From Mansonella perstans (Eukaryota; Nematoda; Chromadorea; Rhabditida; Onchocercidae): DNA of 64,000 bases. Location: the NCBI GenBank assembly GCA_037074765.1, contig JBAMDO010000149.1, forward strand, positions 669,097-733,096, read 5' to 3'. Positions within the stretch are counted from its first letter, which is position 1; the number at the start of each line of letters is the position of its first letter. Shown in pieces: positions 40,201 through 51,260 of this stretch. The position numbers and the translations under genes were made by a program. The notes beneath the pieces were generated by a model that saw only the letters and a list, made by a program, of their open reading frames with translations, had not been told where the DNA came from and did no database searches.

Positions 40201-43200
40201 CAATTTCCGAAACACGAGTTGGAGTAAGTAACAATTTGACAGTAACAATAAGTGGTGGTTCTAATGGTCTGGCTCTATTATCAGCGGTCGATATACGAAT
40301 GCTCGAACTCATGCAGGTGCAGTTTGACTAACATTCAGTAACTGCTGAAGAGTTTTTAAAAATATCGTTAGTTTTTGCAGAAATATTCATCAAATCCAGT
40401 ATCCAAGTACCGGGATTTGTCAATGATGGAACGTTCCTTGCAAACATTATTTCTTGGCTTGATTGATTCTAAAAAGCTAAGTAACGAAATAGGTAAGCGT
40501 TAAAAGCGCTTTCGGATTTCGATTAAAACAGGTGGCAAATCATTTGTGTAGATAATGTGTAGATAATTAGTTAGTAGTGTAGATAATTAGTTAGATCGAG
40601 TGTTTCAATAATATAAAATCTCAAACTTTTTTTGACTTTGAACCAATATCCGCTTGAATCATTATTAATTAGTTCCGAATTAAAATTTGTATCATGCACT
40701 AGATCTTTTTCTGGGAGCACATAAATGAAATAGATTATTGCAGAAGAAACGTGTGAAGAAGCCGGTGTCCTCATGTTACAGCACATGAAAACATGTCCAG
40801 ATTTTATAGAGTCATCATCAGCCTTTTCAAATCTGTGTTTGCGTTCCTTGATTTTGGCATGTGAACGTCTAACCAGCTACACAAGTTGGTAAAATTGTTA
40901 TGGAGTAGGTCTGGAAAATTGTTTTAGAAATCGGATTTATTAAGTTGGTTCCAATTCAAAAATCATGCTGACTACTAATTAATTAGTTATGATTTACAGT
41001 ATTATCATATTGAATTGATTGTCCTGGTTCACTTGAAACTGCGACTTACTACGTAAAATCAGATCTCTTCAGCTAAAATAATCGTTTTAGCTACAAGCAA
41101 GGTATGCGATCGTAAAACTGGACACGGTTGTGATGTCGATAGAGATAGTAGTGCAGTAAAATTGGTTTCTGCTCAAATGCAGTGGAATTTCCTAGCACAT
41201 AATCGAACATCGCTTGATGATTTCTCTCCTGCATCATTCGAAGTAAAAGCGGATTTGAGTAGTTCGACTGTAGTTCGACAGTATTTTCCAGAAGTTTGGC
41301 TTTTCGAAGACTACAGTCTTGGGTTTTGGTTTTCTCTTTACTTTTTTTCTCTCCTTGCGAGTTTCTTAAGTTAAAAATGTCAACTGCCTTTTTTGGACCT
41401 CAAGAAATTATTCGTAATCAAATAATAAATCGTTTCATGCTTTAAAAGCCGGGTTAAACATATATTTTTAAGGTTCTCCAAACTTTTGTCAAGAAAGAAT
41501 GATTTGAATTTTTGAACTTCTTTTTTCTTTTCCATCAAGAAAACTGATAGAAGGGTCATTTCAACAAAATCATTTTTGTTGAAATCATTTTTGAATTTGA
41601 AGTCTCGAAAATGCACTGCAACCCTGTTCCTATTCAATTTGAAATGCTTTACTAGATGAATGCGGCAGTCATCTTAAAGTCTTGCTATTCTATATTCAGG
41701 ACCTCAGGTAGGCTAAACCTAACGTTTCGAGTGCCAGACACGGTAACCCAATGGTCTATTCAATCTTCAACATGGACACCGGGTGATCTTGCAGTTTGTC
41801 GCAGTGCTCCATCGATTTTATCTACAGAGAAAAAACTCTACATGGCTGTTGATCTACCACAACACGTTTACATCAATGAATCTGTTACCGCACGAGTTTC
41901 AGTTTTTGCCGAACAAATAGAAAATGACATGACGGTGAACTTTAAACAAGGAGAAAAGGAATTTCAAAATTTATTTTTGAAACTTTAGAAAAATCGTTAT
42001 ATATTAAAAATAATTATTTTGCCTTGAGAGTAGTTATATTTTCAAGTAATGTGAATTGTTTGAAGCTTTCGGTTTGCATGGCAAAACTGGATCGACACGT
42101 ATGCGGTGACGTGGGTGCATACGGTGAACGAGGACAACCGGCCTACACTCGAATTCATCTTACAACAGCAGTTGCGACTTCTGCAAAAATATACGTCTTT
42201 AGGTTCGCTTCTTGTGATTTATATCACTTTATTTCAACCATTACTTTATATTAAAGCAATAAGTAAGTTAACTTCTATTCATTTATTTTTTATCCGTTAG
42301 TTTTTCTTGCTTATGTCGGCAATTTGTAAAAACTTTTTGTTCATTTCAACCAATTAGGTTTTTACATCTTGGAGAAACAGAAGTTATGTTCACGTTGAAA
42401 GAGGAAATATCTTACCCGGGACGATATCATTGTGATGTAGGCGAAATATACGACGTTGTCAAGTTGAAAGTTATCGTCTCTGTAAGCTGTTTATAAACTC
42501 AAAGTATCTATTTTTACAGCACTCTGTATTTCTTTTGAATTTTTGTACTAAATGAGTTGTTTGCAGAAAAGGGCGGAATCCGCAGAGCACTTTAAACGAT
42601 TGATATTGAATCCACGCAAACCACTTAATCTTTTAACGCGTACTGTTAATGGAAATTATTTAATGATGGAGAATGAAAAAAGAAATGAGAAGAAAAATTT
42701 CATTGGTAATGAAGAAGTAATTCTACTGTCTATGGTAGGATCGGATCTCATACAATAGGAGAAGATAGAATTTTTCCACTATTTACATTCGATTTATTCT
42801 GAATTGGGAGGGAAAGAAAGTAATTGCTGGTTCTTGAAATATGTTTGGATTTTATCAGCTTCAAATGATGAAATATGGTTGGTTTGTTTTGTATTTTAAT
42901 AACTATGAATTTTAGATTATAATGAATATCGAAAAGAGCGAGAACCCCAGAAATTATTTACTAATATCAGCATCAATTTACCTGATAATGAATCGATCTA
43001 TGGCATTACTATCGACTTTTCCCGTTTGTTTTGTGTATTAACCAAATTCGATATTTTCTACCCTCGAGTTTTGAAAATTCGTTGCTAGATTATCTTGTTT
43101 TCTAGAATTCTTATCCGAGAATCTGATAACGGATCCGATCATTTGGAATGAAATAAGTTCACGATTTGATTATCGTTGGAAAAGAAGTATTTTGGGCTAC

Positions 43201-46200
43201 CAATCATTTCTTACTGATATTATCAGTTCGTTCGCCTCAACTTTATATCAGTTCAAATCATTAAATCCTCCTGACAAAAAAGTTTATCGAGAATTTGAAT
43301 CTTTAGATGAGGCCATTGGATCATGTAGGTTATTTTTCAATAAAAATAGCACTGATTTTCAAGTAACATCACTATATTAAGTTATTTTATGTAATCCGTA
43401 GGATAATTGTTTTCTTAAACCAAGAATCACCGCATGTTAAAGCATAGTTAAAGTAGGCAATTAACAAAAACTATTAATTACTTAACTAGAGGTTGGAAAT
43501 GATAAGCAAAAATCTCAATTCTAGTTTTAGTGAGATGTTCACAAGTAATCATCCGAGCTATGCTGCTTTCTAAATTCTAGTGATGTCTGCGATGTTGACA
43601 TTCTCCAATTGTCATGGTGTAACTTCTCGATCATGCTCCTTCTCCAATTATCGAAAGGCAAAACAACTTCACGAAGAATCTTTTTTGTATGTATCTTTCT
43701 ACACTGACACCGAATCGAATTTTCCTAATGATATTGTGATATAAAACTTATCATAAAATTGATTTCAGCAGATTTAGTGATTTCGACTTTTTCAGCTTGA
43801 CAGCGTTATCTACATCGTTACTTTGTGAAGCCGCTGTTGATGAGCAAATCGTTTGTCCACTGCTGACTTACCTCTTGAATAAAATGGTGACAGATATGGA
43901 TACACAGCTTTCGATAGACTACTTCTTAGATCATATGAATTTCGTAAGTTATTTTTCTGATGATAACCTTTCTCTCAATTTGATATTTATCAGAAAGAAC
44001 CAAATTCAGATTTTCTTTCTGATTTTTTTACTGGCTTTCTTAGCTTGATTGACAAAGATAAACTTTTAGACAGCTTTGGAAGATAGGTATTGGTTTGTCA
44101 AAGCATTGGTAAATCAGTTGGCGTCTGACTGTACTGCTTATCGATGTGCGGTAAATAAACTTGGGACCTTTCATTTTTTTAAATATGTTAAGAAAACAAC
44201 TCAGTGCTTAACAAATTGAGGATAAAATTGCAGTAGTTTCGAACTTACAGCGTAATGACCGTGTTTGGATAAGTTTGCGGAAGAGCTTCTTCAGTCTCCC
44301 AGATCATGTTGTATTAGATTTACGTACTATCGCTGCATTAGCATTCATGGCACCACGATCTGTAAGCAGTATCATGCGAATTAAACTGTACTCTGCTGCG
44401 AAAGGTAAGATTGCTTTAAATTTCATTCTACTACTGGAATTGTTAGTTCAACCAGAAGTAGAAAAAATTCAAGCATGCTTTTGCAGCAGATTTCAACTGA
44501 TATGTAATATGGAAATGCACATAGTAAATTAAATATTTAGTTGATAAGGAATTCACCAAACATGGCTAAACTTCTTTTTTTTTAATTAATTAATGTCGAT
44601 GGGAGTTAATAAAATTTTGAAGTTAAAAATTCCCAACTCATTCATTGTACTATTGCAGATGGCATGCTTCCATATTGGACAGTTGCAAGAATGTCAAAGA
44701 GTGACTCACTATCGACAAAGGATCGATCCGCATTCGGCAATCATATGAAAAATCCGATTGTCATGGTTATTTTTTATTCATTGTTTTCGTAGACGAAGAA
44801 TCTTGTGCAATACTTCGTGTGATTTAGAATTCCCTTTGAAATTTTTCTCGAATTGCGAAAAATAATTTAGTGTTTTTTTGGAAGACATTCATGTATTCAG
44901 AATATGAAATTTTGCTGACTTCGAAAGTCAATTTATAACAAGGAATATGAAGTGGCAGTAAGCCTGAAACATTTCAAGAAAAACAATTTTTTAATACTGC
45001 TGCAACGAATTATTGAAGTCTTAAATCTTTCATGGTGTCATATTAGTTTAGTAATATTTAAATACGATTTAGGTTTTAATTGAATTTTTTAAATATTTTA
45101 AGAGTGGTGATTTACTGGTCAATTCGCTGGGTTTGTTGGCATTTGTAAATCACAAAGTGGACCCGATGTTTTCATTAATTGAATTGGATTTATTGGCTGA
45201 TTGGATCTATGAACAACTAAACGAAAATGAGCAAACTCTATTTGCATTGGTTTGCATTCTTATTTATCTTAAAATAAAGGGATCGTGAAACAAATTTCAC
45301 AGGATTATCCGTTTCTTTACTACGAAATTTCAAGACGAATTCAGGATGTATACTTCGCAAATCGAGCAATTTATGAGTATCAAGTGCATAAAACGAATCG
45401 AGATGATAGTAACCATAATCGAGTAACGGTTCTTTGTAAACAGTGCAAACTATTGGTACACAATGGAACGAGTATACCGACCGTTTTTTATGTATGTATT
45501 ATAAAGTAATATATTTATTTCGTTATGGTTATAGTAAGTTTTAACAAAACAATAACATCATTTGCAAGACAAATTAACCATTGTAATAATAATTCCTTTT
45601 TCCTTTAATGTCTATCCTATTAATTTTGGCCATTAATATTATTTTAGACATCATTTTTCACTTCTGTTTCAAGAGCCTTGCAAGTTTTATTTCTTAAATT
45701 TATCATACATGATTCTTCGATTTTCTAAATTAAGACCGCAAAATGTTAGCACTACATTGCATCGATTAGTTCTAAACAGATCATTAAAATAGGTGACTTC
45801 TGGAACGCTGCTACCAAACTCTTAATTCCTCGTTATTTTACTTTTCTTCAGTACCAGTTAGTTATTTATAAAACATTAAACTCTGCGAAATTGCCATATT
45901 TTGAGAAAAAAGCAATAAACAAAACAGCTGTATCAGAAAATCCTAGTTGCCAGTGACTGTGCGTAATATAACATTGGTAACGGAAGGAGATGTAAAAGTT
46001 CGAACGAAAATCCGAGTTCTAACTACAAAAAGAATGCGATTACGCCGTGGTTTAGAGCAAAAAGATTTAAATCCTACCAAGGTCACTGTAGTGCAAGATA
46101 TAGTCAGTCCGGAAATTATTCGACAAGAAGTTTGTTTGAAGTAAGTGCATCTAAATTGAAGAAATAATTCTTAAAATTTCTTTGTCGTCAGAATGATGCT

Positions 46201-48489
46201 GTGGAAAAAAGAATTCGTGGTCGTAGGAAAAAGTACAGTTTGCATTCTAGTTTGCATTCGACTTAAATCAATAGTAGATAAAAAGTGCTTGAAGTTATTA
46301 CACTGATTAAGATATTTATTAAGAAATCCTAAATAAGACACAGTTGTTTCAGGATTCTAACATCGCTAATTGAATCTCTAGAAGTAACACACGGCCTATT
46401 TACCGGTTTCACTTCTCAGGACAAGCTGTTCCGGATTCTCCAGGTTAAGCGCCTGCAACTTACAGGATTCTCAACTTAAAATTCAGATATTACAAAAATA
46501 TCAGTTCCTCATTAAATCATTTATTGATTTTGTAGAATTAACGAAAGTGATTACTAATAAAAGTTGAATTGTGCAATTCATCAATCAAAGCTATGAATAC
46601 CGAGGATTGAAAGTTGAAATCAAAAATTCAAATGCTGTATAGAACAAAAAATCGAATTTTAACGGTTTGATTTTTTGCTGATCTGTTATAGAATACAACT
46701 TTACACGGAGTTCGTCTACTGGATAGCGTTACAGTTAGCAGTTATGCTGCACACTTTACCCTCACTAATGTGAGCTTTTTCAAGTTTTTTTTGTTGCAAG
46801 TTCTGTGTGAATAATGCGAAAAGTCCATCAGCATCTCAAATTTTTTTAAATCTATCAAAATTTTATTTGTTCTAGCTGAAACCGGAAATTCCTCTTTGTT
46901 ATGAAATCAGAATAATGGAACCGAGAAACACTTACGAGCCCAATCAGTTGGCTCCTGTTGCGGTCACTGTTCGACATCCCCTTTATGGTTAGCGCTCGCT
47001 CTTTCAAGTAATTTTTTTCAGACGAGAAACGAACTTATTTCGCGATACAAATGCTTGGCTCAATTTGTTGCATGTTCTGTTTCAGCCATAGGTTATTGGA
47101 TTACAGTTTACTAGGCCTAAAGTATTCATAAAACTTTGGGGACGTCCTGAAATTTTAGTTAAAAATACATTTCCATTAACTCATAAAAATGATGAAGTAT
47201 CATGGAGTGACGAAAAGTGTTGTAAGAACTTTTACCAGATAGCATGCAACATTAAGAAAGGAAATGATCAATTGACGAATAGTTTTAGACATAGCCGGTC
47301 AAAAGTTAATTACTTACACGGAAAGATTCAAGCGGTCATTCCTGGAGGAAACGATCGATATGGTATGTTGGGATGGAAGCTGTTCTTGTGCTGAGGCCAG
47401 TTGCACAGTTCGATGCTCACAGTGTCGAAGCATTACAAAAAATCATTTGCAACATGAACTGTGCTCAAAAAACATGTTTGGTCAAGTTTTTCTTTTTGAA
47501 ACAACTTGAAACAACTTTTACTTTGTGCTCTTTTGGTATATATCATAATCAAATTAACAGCTCATTTCGAACAGACAAATGCAAGATCTGAAATTCTGTA
47601 GAATAAATTAATTAAATGTTGCAGGAGCAACAATAGAAATAGAAAGCTACCGGACTGAAAACCTGAGTGATTCGGAATATTTCATCATCGAAGTATCGGT
47701 AAAGCACTGGAAGCAAAGTGATTTAAAGACGGTGCTGCAGAAACCTGGTAATATTGTTTGAATTTGATCTGTGTAAGCTGAAAGAATTCTTAATTTGAAT
47801 TGTTGTAAAAAAACAGCGCAGATTTTAATTATAAATCATGGATTAACTTTTTAAAAATTTTTTTGCAATTTTCGGATTTTAAGAATGTAAGCTTTGATTT
47901 TTTTATTATATAAAATTGTTGTATTTTTTTCAATAAAAAACCAACATTTCAAGATCGTTTTACCTACTAAATTCATCAAAAATACTTAATGGAAAATTCA
48001 AGAATTTTTTGGTTGAAATTCACATGTAAATTTAATTTTAAGTTGGAAAAATTAAAGAAAGACATCATGGTTCATGGAGTTAAGCACATAGAATCGAGTT
48101 TGGTTTAGTCAGAGAACTATAAAACTTATTCTGAATTAAAAAGATTCATTTCAGTCATTCTTTATTAGTATTTTACAGATCAAATTGAGGTGTGGTTGAG
48201 GACATGTAACATTCGTTGTGCCAGACCGAAAATTGGAGAAGTCTACTATTTCAGTGGCAACATAAATGGAATTGTGGTAGACTTTAATACCAGGTGCTCA
48301 TTTTCCTTATTATTTCATTAAGCAGTCCTAGGTTTAAAATCTTGCTTGTTTTATAAAATTTCATGTAATACCGAGATCTTTTAAAGGATGCATTATGTCC
48401 TGCGAGATAACGATCGGTGGGAGTTGGCCGATGAGGAGTGCGGACATTTGTTCAGCTATCTAATTACCAGTAGACCATGTAGTTTTTGA
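25274..48489 (+). CDS. Complement C3/C5- or alpha-2-macroglobulin-like secreted protein lacking the thioester
   Basis: Family members are large secreted defence proteins built of macroglobulin (MG) domains. My model has about 37 exons (5,160 nt, about 1,719 aa, in frame). Exons 1-8: 25274-25326, 25379-25420, 25580-25746, 25878-26057, 26275-26345, 26525-26699, 26980-27058, 27269-27395. Exons 9-20: 37539-37763, 38079-38261, 39317-39502, 39842-40009, 40191-40316, 40381-40492, 40744-40888, 41098-41322, 41700-41934, 42066-42202, 42358-42481, 42567-42705. Exons 21-32: 42916-43023, 43106-43324, 43804-43943, 44070-44150, 44251-44404, 44659-44765, 45103-45249, 45303-45491, 45947-46140, 46353-46443, 46692-46769, 46876-46987. 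End: possibly 47022-47073, then 47115-47362, 47625-47747, 48179-48293, 48387-48489. Landmarks: signal peptide, DLRNIYLQTDKTVYKPAD (MG2 entry), RQYFPEVWLFED and FRVPDTVTQWSIQSSTW (MG6 region), helical thioester-domain-like part at about 985-1285 with no GCGEQ, MG8-like part (to about 1506), Cys-rich C345C/NTR-like tail. About 1,720 residues is the size of C3-C5. Confidence 0.88.
28782..28847. repeat. Short AT-rich tandem repeat (TTTTGTATAC-type units)
   Basis: Five to six imperfect copies of a 10-11 bp unit, TTTTGTATAYG, follow each other inside the large intron. Confidence 0.85.
30492..30968 (+). CDS. Possible intron-nested ORF, 158 aa, unknown function
   Basis: An open frame of 158 codons from an ATG just after an acceptor-like TTCTAG. 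The translation starts MGTAGSSMVDGIRILAES, is Ala/Ser-rich and helix-prone at first, then has a strongly acidic stretch (HDDKDDGNDDKN, about residues 73-84) and a Ser-rich segment before a Lys/Met-rich end. I recognise no domain and no membrane segment. The composition of the first 130 residues looks more protein-like than that of neighbouring chance ORFs; the last 20 residues do not, so the true exon may end earlier. It could be an exon of an unidentified nested gene, or chance. Confidence 0.3.
   Translation: MGTAGSSMVDGIRILAESATDESIGDLVFALGQAKKIYDVSTAVHSSLSSVAVSRLFSDHCSSVASIFSSEHDDKDDGNDDKNYASNGDNESTPSISGNYLHEWIPQYSSSLSIFATLSSGNFLAENEITDLFSRFVIIKKMNALKMMNLDKVKNLKI
32544..33044 (+). CDS. Intron-nested two-exon gene, 131 aa, unknown function
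   Basis: Exons 32544-32786 and 32892-33044 join in phase 0 (GAG to ACA) to give 396 nt, 131 residues plus stop. The intron is about 105 bp and begins GTGTGTG and ends ATTTTAG, the local style. The ATG lies two bases after a strong acceptor (CATTTGCAG), which fits spliced-leader trans-splicing. The protein is hydrophilic and basic, without signal peptide or membrane segment. It starts MKDKDDNDLCVIDKAKL, has a central Pro-rich basic motif (MPSPERPGTRPSPATAFLL), a probable helix (LKQISEANMPE) and a Pro/Arg-rich tail (RRAPIVPPPIRLQHV). I do not recognise a family; the tail looks like a short linear-motif binding region. It lies inside the large intron of the complement-like gene, on the same strand. 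Confidence 0.6.
34973..35401 (+). CDS. Intron-nested single-exon ORF, 142 aa, unknown function
   Basis: A 142-residue uninterrupted ORF with balanced, globular-like composition, rich in Gly, Asn, Tyr and Trp. It starts MPIQQRIINRYLASMKID, includes the Tyr-rich helix YERECYERLYAASYY and GGFEKNIGKPEFDAGFG, and ends WNCAPFWRRNLNFRE. There is no signal peptide or membrane span. It is one of the longest open frames in the window and lies in DNA less AT-rich than its surroundings, both signs of real coding. I recognise no family. It could be an intronless nested gene or the last exon of a gene whose 5' exons I could not see. Confidence 0.5.
   Translation: MPIQQRIINRYLASMKIDDENGFAAIAQYERECYERLYAASYYPFTILPGQQRYGCLGPGGFEKNIGKPEFDAGFGLTINGGKHVLSTNFIGHSTVGHRTAICTNLENSANSYWSTPLLPTNQRYEIWNCAPFWRRNLNFRE
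39050..39088. repeat. (GA)n purine microsatellite
   Basis: An almost pure AG run with a few interruptions, in the intron between the exons at 38261 and 39317 of the complement-like gene. Confidence 0.85.
40553..40597. repeat. Short tandem repeat GTGTAGATAAT(TAGTTA)
   Basis: GTGTAGATAAT occurs three times within about 40 bp, twice followed by TAGTTAG. It lies in the intron just upstream of the Cys-rich exon. Confidence 0.75.
40744..41150 (+). other. Cys-rich insert at the anaphylatoxin position (domain within the complement-like gene)
   Basis: The exon 40744-40888 and the start of the next exon (41098 onward) encode six cysteines in about 45 residues with spacing C-x13-C-x13-C-x7-C-x8-C-x2-C. 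In C3/C4/C5 the anaphylatoxin domain sits at exactly this place, inside MG6, with six cysteines and spacing of about CC-x12-C-x12-C-x6-CC. Here the doubled CC pairs are absent, and I see no RRRR-type cleavage site before it. Position and spacing are read from the sequence; homology is an inference. Confidence 0.5.
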
Positions 48490-48549
48490 TTGAACTTAAC
48501 TGCTCAATTAAATTTTTTCGATTGAACTTAACTGCTCAATTAAATTTTT
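48488..48549. repeat. Tandem duplication of a 30-bp unit spanning the stop region of the complement-like gene
   Basis: The unit GATTGAACTTAACTGC plus CAATTAAATTTTT follows the coding end in two perfect copies separated by two bases. It starts at the TGA stop codon itself. Confidence 0.88.
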
Positions 48550-49007
48550 AAACTCCATGCGAGACTTTCCCATCCCTGGCTCAAGTTTTTAGAGGTCAGA
48601 ATTGTTTAAAAAAGCACTCCCAATCTTTTTAATGGTTTCTAGAAATAAATTGAAATATTTATAAGAAAGCAAGACATGAATTTCTTCAAATGTAAACTCA
48701 TTTTTGCAATATTTAGACCAATTAGTTTCTTACAAAAGCCAGAAAAGGTTTTTAGCACGGATTTGTAAGCGGTGTTATGATCTTTTTCATCATAAAACGT
48801 GGTGGGTAACACGGATGAACTGCTAAAACAGTAAATGGATAAATAAATCTGCGAAACAAGCAAAAAAATAGGTTAATAATATAAGTGGTAAAATGTGAAA
48901 AGGCCGCATTGTGGACATATTTTAATGTGCATGATTTATATTTTGCATTTCATTTAAATAAAATGTGAACAAATGATAATTTGGCCAGAAAAAACCGCAG
49001 TGCAACG

Positions 49008-49088
49008 AAAGGTATAAAACACCAATTTAGCAAGGTATAAAACACCAATTTAGCCCATAAACACCAATAAACACCAATTTAATTTAGC
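49008..49088. repeat. Tandem repeats of AAACACCAATTTAG-type units
   Basis: About four imperfect copies of the core TAAACACCAATTTA, the first two inside a larger AAGGTATAAAACACCAATTT unit. Confidence 0.85.
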
Positions 49089-50088
49089 CAAGCATCGATT
49101 TAATGGGACAGAAAATCATGCTAATTTAGTCTCATACATTTCAGCTGGAAACTTACGTTGACAACAGGCACTACGTGATTTTTAAATAATGTAAGCAGTC
49201 TATGCACTACATTAGACTCCTTTGAATTCAAAAGAATGATATCGCAAAATTTCGATTTAACAATCCAGGGTCAACGAAATCTCAAATTTCTTTAATCCTA
49301 TCCAGAATTAAGTTCAAGAAAGAGTCAAATGTCTGAGACAAGAAGTTGTGAGTAATGCTTTGAGTGTTAACAGCAGATAATTCCGATTGGAACCATTAGG
49401 TACTGAATCTCATTTTGCATCTCAGAATGTCTTAGCATCGCATTATGGAATTTATTATATTTAGGAATTTTCTTGCACGGGCGAGGCAACTGAAAACGAT
49501 AGTATCATAAAAGTCAGTGAAGTCAGTCGTTGCTGTTGTGTATTTAGTTATACTTTATAATGTTAATTAATAGTAGATGTCCGCTAAAGAATAAATTTCA
49601 TAGTTATTTTGACAAATTAACACAAAAGCAAGCAATCTGTACTGTCCAAAAGTTATAGAATTTTCTTCAGTTGTCTTCACTGCTTAACATCTCCACTGAT
49701 CTCAGGAGGCCATTAATATAATGAATCGCGATGCCTCACTTTATAAAGTTCACCAGAATTATTGAACAGATCTTGGTTAATACTCGCGTATCGTGCATGA
49801 TATGTAAATGACTGGTTTCAATTTGTAGTTCGACTTTCAGGCTGCAATCATGTTCAACTCATTTCCCATTCAAACCAGTACCTTAGTTTGAACTCAATTT
49901 CATCCAATTTTTAATCCTGATATCCTTGATTTCGAAAGTATTAAATATTCTCTTCATTACTATATTTGTTACTTGATTTGGTTTTGAAGACTGACAACTA
50001 AACTGGTTCGGTGAAATCACAAATATAGTGAGAGAAACTCGAGTCTTGGTCTGTCGCCGCAATTATTAGCGAAATTTTTGATCTCTAC

Positions 50089-50129
50089 GTTGTTGTTATT
50101 GTTGTGATTGTTGTTGTTGTTGTTGTTGC
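50089..50129. repeat. (TTG)n microsatellite
   Basis: A run of TTG triplets with two interruptions, in the intergenic region. It is not in a recognised coding frame. Confidence 0.85.
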
Positions 50130-51238
50130 ATGTGTATGTTTGGGATCTCGATATCTCATAGATTCTAAAAGTTATCATTGCCATTACCTGAATACTGCTG
50201 TAATTCTAGTAAGTTTATTTATTCTTTGTCCAATTTCATAATACTTCATCGAGAGCTTTAGTATATACTAACCTTAACAGATGGCTTTATAAAATCCACA
50301 AAATTATTTTCCATGTAATTTTTGCTTTAATAGCAAAGAAGAGGTTGGGGATGAAACAAGACCGATGACTACTACTTCAACTACTGCGATTTTTTACTGT
50401 ATTAAGAAATTTGTGAATAAAATTCTGGTAAAGTTGATAGGTGAACTAAGAACAATGAACATACATCTATTTCATGAAAAATTTATTCTTTCAAACTAAT
50501 TGGATATGTGGAATGAAAGGAGTAAATGATCTGTGACTAATTCAATAGCAGGATTTGATGTAATTGCAGCAACAGGACGTTGCGTGAGAATTCCAAACAT
50601 TCTGTCTATTAATTCGAAAATATCAGCGTGAAACTGCACAGAACAGTTCGATGTTACGTCGATTTTCAAAAGCACTAAATTCCTATTTTCTACAAAAAAC
50701 TAGTAACAAGATAATAATGATTAAATGCTTGAAATGGAAATCAAAGATATTGTGAACATATCTGAATAAATATCTTATGGAATATAACAACGTTTTAGAA
50801 TTTCAAAGTTTATATACTATAAAGTTTTTGTTAATTAATTAATTTCTGTTCACAATATATTTTATAATATATAACACATTCATAAAATTTTATATATGCA
50901 CATAGTCAATATTTCAACATATATGTATTTTCAATTTCAAATATTGGCAAATATTATAAGCGAAAAGTAGATTAATTAAGAAATAAAAGTGAAAAAAATA
51001 TACAGATAGTTTATCTACTATAAAATTTATCAGTATTTACTCCATTTCTGCACGATAGATTCTAATACTCCCTTTCCATCAAAGACGACACCAGTAGCTA
51101 ATATCCGTCTGCACAATATTAGTCAAATATTCCAAATTTACATTCTTTTTTTCCAATCTTCCGTTTCAAACCGCAACCTAACGCAACAAGGACAGCATTA
51201 CTTCATTACCGAACTTAATTCATACCCATTAATTAATG

Positions 51239-51260
51239 CTGAGCATTAATTAATGCTCAG
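51239..51260. repeat. Perfect 22-bp palindrome
   Basis: CTGAGCATTAA is followed directly by its reverse complement, with a further partial copy of ATTAATTAATGCT just upstream. It could fold into a cruciform or be a dimeric protein site; no function is evident. Confidence 0.8.
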
